Shown piece by piece: positions 17,031-25,969 of a stretch of 64,000 nt of DNA. A program made the translations under genes and the position numbers. Numbering within the stretch: the stretch's first letter is position 1; each line of letters starts with the position of its first letter. Under the pieces are notes generated by a model, which searched no databases, was not told the origin of the DNA, and saw only the letters and a list, made by a program, of their open reading frames with translations. The stretch comes from JAWXCM01 sp034408745 (GTDB taxonomy: Bacteria > Acidobacteriota > Terriglobia > Bryobacterales > Bryobacteraceae): NCBI GenBank assembly GCA_034408745.1, contig JAWXCM010000036.1, positions 5,083 through 69,082 of the forward strand, in the 5' to 3' direction.

Positions 17031-19067
17031 GTGAAGCGATACAGCGCAGCAGACCTCGAGCAGATGGAGCACCTGCAGTACGCGGCCGGCATCCAGCCCT
17101 TCCTTCGCGGACCTTACTCCACCATGTATGTCATGCGGCCGTGGACCATCCGGCAGTACGCCGGGTTCTCCACCGCTGAAGATTCCAACGCGTTCTACCG
17201 TCACAATCTGGCCGCGGGCCAGAAGGGGCTTTCGGTGGCGTTCGATCTGGCCACGCATCGCGGGTACGATTCCGATCATGAGCGCGTGCCCGGCGATGTC
17301 GGCAAGGCCGGCGTTGCCATTGACAGCGTCGAGGACATGAAGATTCTGTTTGACAGCATTCCGCTGGAACAGATGTCTGTCTCAATGACGATGAATGGCG
17401 CCGTGCTTCCCATCATGGCGTTCTATATTGTGGCGGCTGAGGAGCAGGGCGTTCCCACGCAGAAGCTCAGCGGCACCATTCAGAACGACATTCTCAAAGA
17501 GTTCATGGTCCGGAACACCTATATCTATCCGCCCGCATCCTCCATGCGGATCATCGGAGATATCTTCCGGTACTGTTCGGCGAAAATGCCGAAATTCAAC
17601 TGCATTTCCATCTCCGGGTATCACATGCAGGAAGCGGGAGCGACGGCGGAGATCGAACTCGCCTACACGCTCGCTGACGGACTGGAGTACCTGCGCACCG
17701 GGATCAATGCGGGCCTGGACGTTGACAACTTCGCGCCACGCCTGAGCTTCTTCTGGGGCATCGGTATGGATTTCTTTACGGAAATCGCCAAGATGCGCGC
17801 GGCTCGCGTGCTGTGGGCGAAGATCGTGAAGTCGTTCCACCCGAAGAACCCGAAATCGATGGCGCTGCGCACGCACTCGCAGACATCGGGCTGGAGCCTG
17901 ACGGCGCAGGACGTATTCAACAACGTTCCGCGCACGTGTATTGAGGCGATGGCCGCGGCGCTGGGTCATACGCAGTCGCTGCACACCAACGCTCTGGACG
18001 AAGCGCTGGCGCTGCCGACGGACTTTTCGGCGCGCATCGCGCGTAACACCCAGATCTACATCCAGGAAGAGACGGGCATCACGAGGTCCGTGGATCCGTT
18101 CGCAGGAAGCTACTACGTGGAGACGCTGACGCACGAATTGATGGAACGTGCCTGGCACCTCATCAGCGAAGTGGAAGCGCTCGGCGGAATGACGAAGGCG
18201 ATCGAGTCGGGTCTGCCGAAGATGCGCATCGAAGAAGCTGCGGCTCGGCGGCAGTCTCGCATCGATTCCGGGTCTGAGGTCATCGTCGGCATCAACAAGT
18301 ACCAGCCGGAGACCGAAGAGAAGATCGATGTTTTGGAGGTCGACAACGCTGCGGTTCGGGAGAACCAGCTGCGCCGGCTTGCCGAGATCCGTTCGACTCG
18401 CGATGCGGCTGCGGTGACATCGGCGCTAACGGCGCTGACCGACGCGGCGCAGAATGGCTCGGGCAACCTGCTGGAGCTGGCTGTGAATGCGGCGCGGCTT
18501 CGTGCGACGCTCGGCGAAATCTCGTATGCTCTGGAGAAGGTTTTCGGGAGGTATCAGGCGGTGAGCCGGACTATCAGCGGAGTATATTCAGCCGAATCGC
18601 AGCAGGATCCCGAGTTCCAGAAGGCGAAGCAGATGGCCGATGTATTCGCGAAAGAAGAAGGCCGGCGTCCGCGCATTCTGGTCGCAAAGATGGGGCAGGA
18701 CGGGCACGATCGGGGAGCCAAGGTGATCGCCACGGCCTTTGCTGACATCGGGTTCGATGTCGACGTAGGCCCACTGTTCCAGACGCCTCACGAAGTAGCC
18801 CGCATGGCCGTCGAAAACGATGTGCATGTGCTCGGCGTTTCCACTCTGGCGGGCGGGCACAAAACGCTTGTTCCGGAAGTGATCGCGGAACTGAAGTCGA
18901 TGGGTCGCGAAGACATTCTGGTTGTGGTCGGCGGTGTGATTCCGCCACAGGACTACGACTATCTCTACAAAGCAGGCGCTACCGGAGTCTTTGGGCCTGG
19001 CACAAAGATCCCTGCGTCGGCACAGAAAATACTCTCAGCGCTTCAGGGCAATCTGGCGCGTGTCTGA
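17031..19067 (+). CDS. mutB: methylmalonyl-CoA mutase large (alpha) subunit
   Basis: Adenosylcobalamin-dependent isomerase of methylmalonyl-CoA and succinyl-CoA. The 678-residue protein has the substrate-binding barrel (about 1-500, with RGPYSTMYVMRPWTIRQYAGF and SISGYHMQEAGA) and the C-terminal B12 domain. The lower-ligand motif DGHDRG is at 557-562, with His559 as the cobalt ligand. It starts with GTG, 2 nt after mutA. Ends are at normal family positions. It lies between mutA and the chaperone gene meaB. Confidence 0.96.
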   Translation: MKRYSAADLEQMEHLQYAAGIQPFLRGPYSTMYVMRPWTIRQYAGFSTAEDSNAFYRHNLAAGQKGLSVAFDLATHRGYDSDHERVPGDVGKAGVAIDSVEDMKILFDSIPLEQMSVSMTMNGAVLPIMAFYIVAAEEQGVPTQKLSGTIQNDILKEFMVRNTYIYPPASSMRIIGDIFRYCSAKMPKFNCISISGYHMQEAGATAEIELAYTLADGLEYLRTGINAGLDVDNFAPRLSFFWGIGMDFFTEIAKMRAARVLWAKIVKSFHPKNPKSMALRTHSQTSGWSLTAQDVFNNVPRTCIEAMAAALGHTQSLHTNALDEALALPTDFSARIARNTQIYIQEETGITRSVDPFAGSYYVETLTHELMERAWHLISEVEALGGMTKAIESGLPKMRIEEAAARRQSRIDSGSEVIVGINKYQPETEEKIDVLEVDNAAVRENQLRRLAEIRSTRDAAAVTSALTALTDAAQNGSGNLLELAVNAARLRATLGEISYALEKVFGRYQAVSRTISGVYSAESQQDPEFQKAKQMADVFAKEEGRRPRILVAKMGQDGHDRGAKVIATAFADIGFDVDVGPLFQTPHEVARMAVENDVHVLGVSTLAGGHKTLVPEVIAELKSMGREDILVVVGGVIPPQDYDYLYKAGATGVFGPGTKIPASAQKILSALQGNLARV

Positions 19068-20076
19068 GATTCGGCCCAGGCGCGGCCGCCTTGCACCTGC
19101 CGCTTACATCGACGGCATCCTGCGGGGCGACCGCGTTATCCTCGCGCGCGCCATTACGGTCATAGAAAGTGAACTGCCGGCTGACAACGCGCTGGCACAG
19201 GAGATTCTCGACTCGATTCTGCCGCATTCGGGCAAAAGCCACCGGGTTGGGATCACTGGCGTCCCGGGTGCGGGCAAGTCGACCTTCATCGACGTACTGG
19301 GCATGCATCTGGTGCGTGATTTGGCGCAGAAGGTAGCGGTATTAAGCGTCGATCCGTCCAGCCAGATCTCCGGCGGCAGCATCCTGGGTGACAAGACCCG
19401 CATGGAGAGGCTCTCTGCTGAAGACGCTGCGTTCATAAGGCCGAGCCCCGCTCGCGGGCACCTGGGAGGCGTTGCAAGACGTACTCGGGAAACGGTTTTA
19501 CTGTGCGAAGCCGCCGGCTACAGCAACGTTTTTGTCGAAACCGTGGGTGTAGGACAGTCGGAAACGGCCGTCCGTTCGATGACGGATTTCTTTTTACTGC
19601 TGATGATTCCCGGTGCGGGCGATGAATTGCAGGGAATTAAGCGCGGAATCATTGAAATGCTCGACGGTATGGTGATTAATAAGGCGGACGGCGATAACAA
19701 GCTGCGTGCGGAACGTGCGCGCGTCGAGTATTCGAGTGCGCTTCACCTGTTCCCAGCTTCTCCCGATGGCTGGATCCCGCGCGTGCTCTCGTGTTCGTCC
19801 TTGCATAATCAGGGCATTGGCGATGTCTGGGCCATGGTGCTGGAGCATCGGGCACAGCAGGCGGAGAACGGACATTTCGCGAATCGCAGGAGTGGCCAGA
19901 ATGAAGACTGGATGAAGGAACTCCTCAGCGACGGACTCACGCATTTATTCCAAACGAACCCGGAGATGCAACGCCGTCTGCCGGAACTGCAGGCCAGGGT
20001 ACGAGCGGGCGAGACCACGCCGTTCAGCGCCGCTTCGCAATTACTGAGCGTCTTTTCAGGCGCCACGAAAGTTTAG
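19060..20076 (+). CDS. meaB: methylmalonyl-CoA mutase-associated GTPase MeaB
   Basis: A G3E-family GTPase that loads and protects the cobalamin cofactor of the mutase. The 338-residue protein has the P-loop GVPGAGKST near 65-73, the SVDPSS segment, Walker B region VFVETVGVGQSE and an NKADGDN nucleotide-base motif. I chose the GTG at 19060, which overlaps the mutB stop by 8 nt; a start at 18991 would overlap mutB by 77 nt. Confidence 0.93.
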   Translation: MSEIRPRRGRLAPAAYIDGILRGDRVILARAITVIESELPADNALAQEILDSILPHSGKSHRVGITGVPGAGKSTFIDVLGMHLVRDLAQKVAVLSVDPSSQISGGSILGDKTRMERLSAEDAAFIRPSPARGHLGGVARRTRETVLLCEAAGYSNVFVETVGVGQSETAVRSMTDFFLLLMIPGAGDELQGIKRGIIEMLDGMVINKADGDNKLRAERARVEYSSALHLFPASPDGWIPRVLSCSSLHNQGIGDVWAMVLEHRAQQAENGHFANRRSGQNEDWMKELLSDGLTHLFQTNPEMQRRLPELQARVRAGETTPFSAASQLLSVFSGATKV

Positions 20077-20086
20077 GAAAACTGAC

Positions 20087-21571
20087 ATGTCTTTTGCACG
20101 CCTCACTGCTCAGGAAGCAGCAGACCTCATTCAGAACGGACAGACCGTCGGGTTCAGCGGATTCACGCCAGCCGGCGCCGCGAAGGCCATACCGCGGGAA
20201 ATTGCCGCGAAGGCAAAGCGCGAACATGAGGCCGGGAGGCCCTTCAAGATTGGTGTGCTGACGGGAGCATCCACCGGCAAGTCGCTGGACCACGCGCTGG
20301 CTGAGGCGGAAGCCATCAGCTTCCGCACGCCGTATCAGTCGGACTCCCTGCTGCGCAAGCAGATCAATTCCGGCGCTGTGAAGTTCTTCGACATGCACTT
20401 GTCGATGCTGCCGCAGGCCGTGCGATATGGGTTCCTCGGTCCGGTGAACTGGGCGGTTGTCGAAGCCTGCGACATCACCGAAGGCGGCGGCATCGTGCTG
20501 ACCACTTCTGTCGGCGCGTCGAACACGTTCCTCAACCAGGCGGACAGAGTGCTCATCGAGCTGAACCGGCATCTTCCGCCGACCATGCTCGGGTTCCACG
20601 ACATCTTCGAGCCCGAAGATCCACCGACGCGCAAGGAGATTCCGATCTACGGAGTGCGGGACCGCGTCGGTTCGAAGATCGTCGTCATCCCGCCCGAGAA
20701 GATCGCCGGAATCGTCGAAACCGACGAGGCAGACGAGTGCGGTGGCTTCGATCCCGCCGACGCCTGCACCGAAGCTATTGGTCACAATGTGGCCGAGTTC
20801 CTGGTGTCCGAAATGCGTCTCGGCCGCATCCCCAAAACGTTCCTGCCCCTGCAGTCTGGCGTGGGTAATATCGCCAACTGCGTGCTGGGCGCGCTCGGCA
20901 GCCACCCCGAGGTCCCACCGTTCGAGATGTTCACCGAGGTTCTTCAGGACTCCGTGGTCGGTCTGCTGGAAAGTGAGCGCTGCACCTTCGCCTCGACCTG
21001 CGCGCTGACGCTCAGCTCGGATTCCATGAAGTCGGTGACGGGGAACCTCAACTTCTTCCGGTCGCGGATTGTGATGCGTCCGCAGGAGATCTCCAATCAC
21101 CCGGAGCTGGTGCGGCGCCTCGGCATTGTGTCGATGAACACGGCCATCGAGATTGACCTGTTCGGCAACGTCAACTCGACACACGTGATGGGACGGCAGA
21201 TGATGAACGGAATTGGCGGGTCGGGTGACTTCACCCGCAACGCTTATCTGTCGATCTTCTCCTGCCCGTCGACGCAGAAGGGCGGGAAGATCTCAACGAT
21301 TGTTCCGCTGGTGGCGCATGTCGATCACAGCGAGCATTCCGTACAGATCGTGGTGACCGAGCACGGTGTCGCCGACCTTCGTGGCTGCGACCCGCACGAC
21401 CGTGCGCGCGTGATTATCGAGAAATGCGCCGACCCGGAGTACAAGGGTCTGCTCCGGGATTATCTGAAGATCATGGAAGGCGGCCACACTCCGCAGTCGC
21501 TCAAGCATGCCTTCGGTCTGCACCAGGCGTTCCTGGAATCGGGCGACATGCGGCTGGCGAAGTGGGCTTAA
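20087..21571 (+). CDS. acetyl-CoA hydrolase/transferase family protein, likely succinate (propionyl-CoA) CoA-transferase
   Basis: A 494-residue class I CoA-transferase of the AarC/ScpC type. The catalytic glutamate is probably Glu284 in MFTEVLQD, preceded by the QSGVGNIANCVLG segment. Family members exchange CoA between succinate, acetate and propionate. Being last in the mutase/transcarboxylase operon, the natural reading is succinyl-CoA + propionate to succinate + propionyl-CoA (or reverse). Specificity for acetate versus propionate cannot be read from sequence alone. 10 nt after meaB. Confidence 0.85.
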   Translation: MSFARLTAQEAADLIQNGQTVGFSGFTPAGAAKAIPREIAAKAKREHEAGRPFKIGVLTGASTGKSLDHALAEAEAISFRTPYQSDSLLRKQINSGAVKFFDMHLSMLPQAVRYGFLGPVNWAVVEACDITEGGGIVLTTSVGASNTFLNQADRVLIELNRHLPPTMLGFHDIFEPEDPPTRKEIPIYGVRDRVGSKIVVIPPEKIAGIVETDEADECGGFDPADACTEAIGHNVAEFLVSEMRLGRIPKTFLPLQSGVGNIANCVLGALGSHPEVPPFEMFTEVLQDSVVGLLESERCTFASTCALTLSSDSMKSVTGNLNFFRSRIVMRPQEISNHPELVRRLGIVSMNTAIEIDLFGNVNSTHVMGRQMMNGIGGSGDFTRNAYLSIFSCPSTQKGGKISTIVPLVAHVDHSEHSVQIVVTEHGVADLRGCDPHDRARVIIEKCADPEYKGLLRDYLKIMEGGHTPQSLKHAFGLHQAFLESGDMRLAKWA

Positions 21572-22117
21572 TTATTCAGGACTGAGTTCCTGATCCATCT
21601 CGGCAAAAAGGGCGTCGAAGTCAATTTCAAGGACGCCCTTTTTGGTCTCTACTTGTAGCAGCCGGCTCTCCAGTGATCTCAGCCCGTGGCCATCCTGCAA
21701 CAGCACAGACCGATCTTCCGGATCGATGACGATGGCGAGCCGGGTCCCCATACTCAGGTGATCGCGGACTTTAGCCTTCAGTGCTGACATCGGCTCCGAA
21801 TCAGAGGTGACCTCGAACGTCAGGAGCGGCGGCCGGGACGGCACTTCCTCCGCCTGCACGCCTTCGTAGACACAGACATCGGGAATGCGGAACCGCGTCG
21901 GGTTCGTGCGAATTCGCAGTTCTGGGCGGACCGCAAGCTGCAGTTGCCTGGCCTGCGCTCGCAACTGCTCTGTCAGCAGCATCTGCAATATGCTGTGTCG
22001 ATTTTTCGGCATTTCTTTCGGAAGCAGGACTCCGTCGACGTACTCGCACTCGGGCTCGTACGACGTCCGGAGGTACTCCTCAACCGAAATCAACGGGAGT
22101 GGCGGAGCCGAAGCCAT
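21572..22117 (-). CDS. Uma2-family (DUF820) restriction-endonuclease-like protein
   Basis: A 181-residue protein of the Uma2 group, which has a PD-(D/E)xK fold. The start ISVEEYLRTSYEPECEYVDG and the core RIPDVCVYEG followed by LLTFEVTSD give the Asp and Glu of the putative nuclease site. A Lys in ALKAKVRDH follows. Such genes are greatly expanded in cyanobacteria and some Acidobacteria; function is unknown. Its stop abuts the CoA-transferase stop. The ATG is 38 nt from the divergent FG-GAP gene and looks leaderless. Confidence 0.82.
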   Translation of the reverse strand: MASAPPLPLISVEEYLRTSYEPECEYVDGVLLPKEMPKNRHSILQMLLTEQLRAQARQLQLAVRPELRIRTNPTRFRIPDVCVYEGVQAEEVPSRPPLLTFEVTSDSEPMSALKAKVRDHLSMGTRLAIVIDPEDRSVLLQDGHGLRSLESRLLQVETKKGVLEIDFDALFAEMDQELSPE

Positions 22118-22129
22118 ACTTCAATCGTA
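22118..22129 (-). promoter_or_regulatory. putative leaderless -10 element of the Uma2 gene
   Basis: On the minus strand TACGAT (22129-22124) lies exactly 6 nt before the ATG at 22117, with no Shine-Dalgarno sequence. Confidence 0.4.
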
Positions 22130-22155
22130 ACGCTTTCAGTGATACCTTGTGTCCC

Positions 22156-23232
22156 ATGATCGCCGCTCTCACCTTAGCCCTGCTGGGCCTTGCGCCCGGG
22201 CAGGAAATCGCTACCGGACTCAACGTCGTCTACGCAGTCACCACCGCCGACGTGAACGGCGATGGCAAGCTCGACATCGTCCTCATCAACAACACGCAAC
22301 TGATGTGGTTCCAAAACCCGACGTGGGAAAAGCACGTCGTGGTCGAAAAGGTCACTGAGAAGGACAACGTGGCACTCTCCGCCACCGACATCGACGGAGA
22401 CGGGAAGCTCGACTTCGCCCTCGGAGCCGACTGGCAGGCGACCAACACCAAGGGCGGCGGGTCTCTGCACTGGGTCTCGTCCACTGGGAAGGTCACCGAC
22501 ATCACCACCGAGCCGACCATTCACCGGATCCGTTGGGCCGACATCACCGGCGACGGCAAGCCGGAACTGATCGTGGTGCCGCTGCACGGCAAGGGCACGT
22601 CCGGACCGGCATGGACCGACGGGCCGGGCGCGCGAATCCTCGTCTACACCGTGCCAAAGAACCCGGCAACCGAGCCGTGGCCGGTCGAGGTGGCCGACGG
22701 TTCCCTGCACATCGTCCACAACTTCATCACCGTCGGCCGCGAGATCTGGGCCGCCAGCACCGAGGGCGTCCACGCGCTCGCCAAAGGCAAAGACGGCAAG
22801 TGGACAAAGCGGCTCATCGCCCAAGGTCAACCTGGTGAGATCAAGCTCGGCACGGTGGCGAAAACGCGCTGGCTGGCAACGGTCGAACCGTGGCATGGCA
22901 ACAAGGTCGTGGTCTACGAAGAGTCGAAGGCCGGCCCATGGAAGCGCACAGAGATCGAGACGGGGCTGAACCAGGCTCACGCGCTCGCGTGGGCGGACTT
23001 CGACGGCGATGGCAGCGACGAGCTCATCGCCGGCTGGCGCAACAAGCCGTGGGGTATCGCGATGTACAAGCGGAGCGCGTCGGGCGAATGGAAGAAGTCG
23101 CCGGTCGACGACGGGGTCGCGGTGGAGGACCTCACCATCGCCGACCTCAACGGAGACGGCAAGCCCGACCTCATCGCGGGAGGTCGGGCCACCGGGAATC
23201 TGCGGATTTACTGGGGATCAGGCGCGAACTAA
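22156..23232 (+). CDS. secreted FG-GAP/VCBS-repeat beta-propeller protein
   Basis: A 358-residue exported protein. I chose the ATG at 22156 since MIAALTLALLGLAPG is a good signal peptide; the upstream start at 22099 would bury it. Calcium-binding-like repeats DVNGDGKLDIV, DIDGDGKLDFA, DITGDGKPELI, DFDGDGSDELI and DLNGDGKPDLI recur at roughly 50-100-residue spacing, typical of seven-bladed integrin-like propellers. Such proteins act in surface binding; the ligand is unknown. Its 3' end overlaps the DUF1501 gene by 15 nt on the other strand. Confidence 0.82.
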   Translation: MIAALTLALLGLAPGQEIATGLNVVYAVTTADVNGDGKLDIVLINNTQLMWFQNPTWEKHVVVEKVTEKDNVALSATDIDGDGKLDFALGADWQATNTKGGGSLHWVSSTGKVTDITTEPTIHRIRWADITGDGKPELIVVPLHGKGTSGPAWTDGPGARILVYTVPKNPATEPWPVEVADGSLHIVHNFITVGREIWAASTEGVHALAKGKDGKWTKRLIAQGQPGEIKLGTVAKTRWLATVEPWHGNKVVVYEESKAGPWKRTEIETGLNQAHALAWADFDGDGSDELIAGWRNKPWGIAMYKRSASGEWKKSPVDDGVAVEDLTIADLNGDGKPDLIAGGRATGNLRIYWGSGAN

Positions 23233-24402
23233 CAACCCTAATGGGTTCGTTTTGTATCCGGGGAACACCGGGGCCGATGCCGAGGTTCGGAGATGCCCGG
23301 CCGCCAGTTCGCCGAGCACGTCGCGAAAGTCAGTAGTAACGGCCAGGTCACGGCGTTCGTAGAGCTGCTCCACTGCGACGCCGGGCCACTTGCCGTACAC
23401 CTTGCCGCCCTGAACGCCGCCGCCAAACGCGAACATCACGTTGGCGTGTCCGTGGTCGGTGCCGAGGTTGCCGTTCTCTTTCGCAGTGCGTCCGAACTCC
23501 GACATGGTGACGACCACCACGTCCTGCATCCGGTCGCCCATGTCCTGCGAGAACGCGCCGAGCGCCGCGCCGAACTGGGTCAGCAATCCGTTCAACTGCT
23601 GCGTTTCATTGGTGTGCGTGTCCCATCCGCCCATGTCGGCAAATGCGACCTCGAGACCCACATCCGCCTTGATCAGCTGCGCGATCTGCTGCAAATTGCG
23701 GCCAAGCGCGTTGCCCGGGTAGCTCACGCCCGCAGCCAGTTCCGGCTTCGGAATCGACTGCAGGAGTCGCATCGCCTCGAACGTTTCCTTCGCCGCTCCG
23801 GACAGCGCGCTGTCCGCGCCGTAGAGCTGCTGGAAGGTGGTGGCCGTCTTCTCGTCGCGCACCTTGAAGCTCGGCACGCTGGCGATGGCGACAGCCGTGT
23901 TTTTACCGCGCAGCGCCCGAGGCAGGATGGTGCCCATGCCGACGGCGCGAACCGGGCTGGTGGCCTCGCGCCCAGTGAGCGCACGATTCAGCCAGCCATC
24001 CGCCGTCGCTTTCAAACCAGGCGTGCCCGACTCCATGTAGTCCTGCGCGTCGAAGTGCGAGCGCGTAGGATCGGGAGATCCCGCCGCGTGCACGATGGCG
24101 AGTTGCTTCTCATCCCACAGCTTCTTCAGCGGCGTCAGCGACGGGTGCAAACCGAACTGCCCGTCGAGGTCGATGACGTCCTTCTTCGCGATCGCGATGG
24201 TGGGACGAAGCGCGTAGTACGCCGGATCAGAGTACGGCACAACGACGTTGAGGCCGTCGGCCGCGCCACGCTGGAACAGCGCCACCAGCACCTTTCGCCG
24301 ACCACCCGTGTTGCCGGCAGCCGCTCGTGCCAGCCACGCCGGAGCCATTCCGGCCCCAAACATAGCGACAGCTCCGCCTTTCACAAATGCGCGTCTGTTC
24401 AT
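23218..24402 (-). CDS. DUF1501 sulfatase-like protein with Tat signal
   Basis: A 394-residue protein with a twin-arginine leader (NRRAFVKGGAVAMFGAG). DUF1501 proteins belong to the alkaline phosphatase/sulfatase superfamily by fold; here MGGWDTHTNE, TMSEFGRT and GTDHGHAN supply candidate metal residues. Function is unknown. DUF1501 is almost always paired with DUF1800 in Planctomycetes and Acidobacteria, as here: it starts 9 nt after the DUF1800 stop. Confidence 0.9.
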   Translation of the reverse strand: MNRRAFVKGGAVAMFGAGMAPAWLARAAAGNTGGRRKVLVALFQRGAADGLNVVVPYSDPAYYALRPTIAIAKKDVIDLDGQFGLHPSLTPLKKLWDEKQLAIVHAAGSPDPTRSHFDAQDYMESGTPGLKATADGWLNRALTGREATSPVRAVGMGTILPRALRGKNTAVAIASVPSFKVRDEKTATTFQQLYGADSALSGAAKETFEAMRLLQSIPKPELAAGVSYPGNALGRNLQQIAQLIKADVGLEVAFADMGGWDTHTNETQQLNGLLTQFGAALGAFSQDMGDRMQDVVVVTMSEFGRTAKENGNLGTDHGHANVMFAFGGGVQGGKVYGKWPGVAVEQLYERRDLAVTTDFRDVLGELAAGHLRTSASAPVFPGYKTNPLGLLVRA

Positions 24403-24411
24403 GACTATTTG

Positions 24412-25839
24412 CTACCTCTTCTGAAATTCCGGAGAACCGAGCACCGCTTCCACAGCAGTTCTCTTGTCGACGCTCGCGCTAAGGGTCTGCTTCAGCGATG
24501 CCGAGGGTTTATGTGACAGAATCGCCGCAGCATCGTCGGGCCAGTTCATCTTCAAACCCGGCACTTTGTTTTGCGCGAAGGCCGATGCCAGATTCATGCG
24601 CGCCATCAGGCTCGCTGAATTCTTCCACTCGGAACTGACGTTGGAGTACCCCGTAGGCTCCAGTTTTCGATACACAGGCTGCCCCATCTTCTCCGCCGCC
24701 ACCGCCAGCGTGAGGCCATTCTTCAACTCGGCCTGACCCGCGCGAGCCGCGCTGACCACCAGCTCCATCGGTGACTTGATCTTGGCCCGGTAGTTGTCCG
24801 CGGCCCAGAATTCCTTCGCGTTCAACATGGTCTTCATCACGTCACGAAGGTTGCCATCAGACTTCAGGAACGTGGCCGCCATCGCGTTGACCAGCGCAGG
24901 AGACGGCGTGTCCGACACGAACCGCTGCGCCAGTTTGAGCGAAACAAACTTCGCCGTCGACTGGTGCCGCGACACGATGTCGAGAACCGTCTGCGCATCT
25001 TCTTTACCGCCACCGGCCGGGATCTTTACGCCCAGTACAGTCTTCTCCGCCGAGTCATGCATGCCCGGAGCGAACTGGAACTTGCCGTCACGAATCGTCC
25101 AGCCTGTGAAGCAGCGAGCCACGTCGATCACGTCCTGCTGCGTGTACCCGCCGTCGACGCCAAGCGTGTGCAGTTCCAGCAGTTCACGGCCGTAGTTCTC
25201 ATTCAGCCCACGCGCGCCCTTCTTGCCGGCGCGCTTCGCCAGTCGCCCGAGCGGCGCATTCTGACCCATTGACTGCCAGTTGTCCAAATACCAAAGCATG
25301 GCCGGGTGCGATGCCGTTGCTTCCAGCATGTCGCGGAATTTGCCCAGCACGAAGGGCCGGATGGCGTCGCGCTCATAGGGGCCGACGAAGACGCGGTCAG
25401 CACCCTTGTCCATGAACACGTTGAAGTGGTTGAACCAGAAGTCGGTCAGCACGTCCTCCAGCTGGCGATTTGTGTAAACCGCGCGAAGGAAACGGGCTTC
25501 AACCACGTTCTGGACCGCCGGGCGGATGGCGCCCGACTTCCTGTCTTTAAACTTTTCGAACATCTCCGCCGTGTCGGCCTTCAGCACCGGCATGGCATCG
25601 AGGCGCGCCTGCAAGTCGGGATCTTCGGAGATGGACTGCGGCTGGAGTTGGCGATCAATCCACTTCTTGACGCCCAGCTTCCTGACTCCCGCGGCTTCCC
25701 CGGGCTCCGGGCCCCAGGTGAGGCGATTCAGCGCGTGGTCGACCTGCTGCTCCTTTGACATCTGCCGCGGTTTGGCAGCAAAAGCGCCGCCGGGCAAAAC
25801 AAGACTCACGGCGAGCAGACTTGCGACAAAACTTCGCAT
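24412..25839 (-). CDS. DUF1800 family exported protein
   Basis: A 475-residue protein with a cleavable signal (SLVLPGGAFA). Family markers are HALNRLTWGPEPGE near the N-terminus, TDFWFNHFNVF, NENYGRELLELHTLGVDGGYTQQDV and the C-terminal NPKEFW-like NAKEFWA. It is mostly helical and of unknown function. CAGGAG precedes the ATG. First gene of a two-gene operon with the DUF1501 protein. Confidence 0.9.
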   Translation of the reverse strand: MRSFVASLLAVSLVLPGGAFAAKPRQMSKEQQVDHALNRLTWGPEPGEAAGVRKLGVKKWIDRQLQPQSISEDPDLQARLDAMPVLKADTAEMFEKFKDRKSGAIRPAVQNVVEARFLRAVYTNRQLEDVLTDFWFNHFNVFMDKGADRVFVGPYERDAIRPFVLGKFRDMLEATASHPAMLWYLDNWQSMGQNAPLGRLAKRAGKKGARGLNENYGRELLELHTLGVDGGYTQQDVIDVARCFTGWTIRDGKFQFAPGMHDSAEKTVLGVKIPAGGGKEDAQTVLDIVSRHQSTAKFVSLKLAQRFVSDTPSPALVNAMAATFLKSDGNLRDVMKTMLNAKEFWAADNYRAKIKSPMELVVSAARAGQAELKNGLTLAVAAEKMGQPVYRKLEPTGYSNVSSEWKNSASLMARMNLASAFAQNKVPGLKMNWPDDAAAILSHKPSASLKQTLSASVDKRTAVEAVLGSPEFQKR

Positions 25840-25969
25840 TTCGGTACTCCTGAGGTGTCTAACACCCGAAGAGACGGGAGGTTGTGGTCAGGATGCGGCA
25901 GATCGTTGAGCCGGGAGGTCCGGGCGTGGTCCAATGGTAGGAAATACCCACCTGAGGAGAGCCCCTGAG

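Noticed and set aside
20024..21184. 386-codon minus-strand open frame under the CoA-transferase
   Set aside because: Antisense shadow with no recognisable motif; the plus strand encodes a full-length family member.
25918..25965. tRNA-like D-arm motif (GTGGTCCAATGGTAGGA) ahead of carA
   Set aside because: The bases resemble a tRNA D-arm, but no anticodon arm or T-arm (GTTCGA-type) follows and no acceptor stem can be closed; the region also holds the carA ribosome-binding site.
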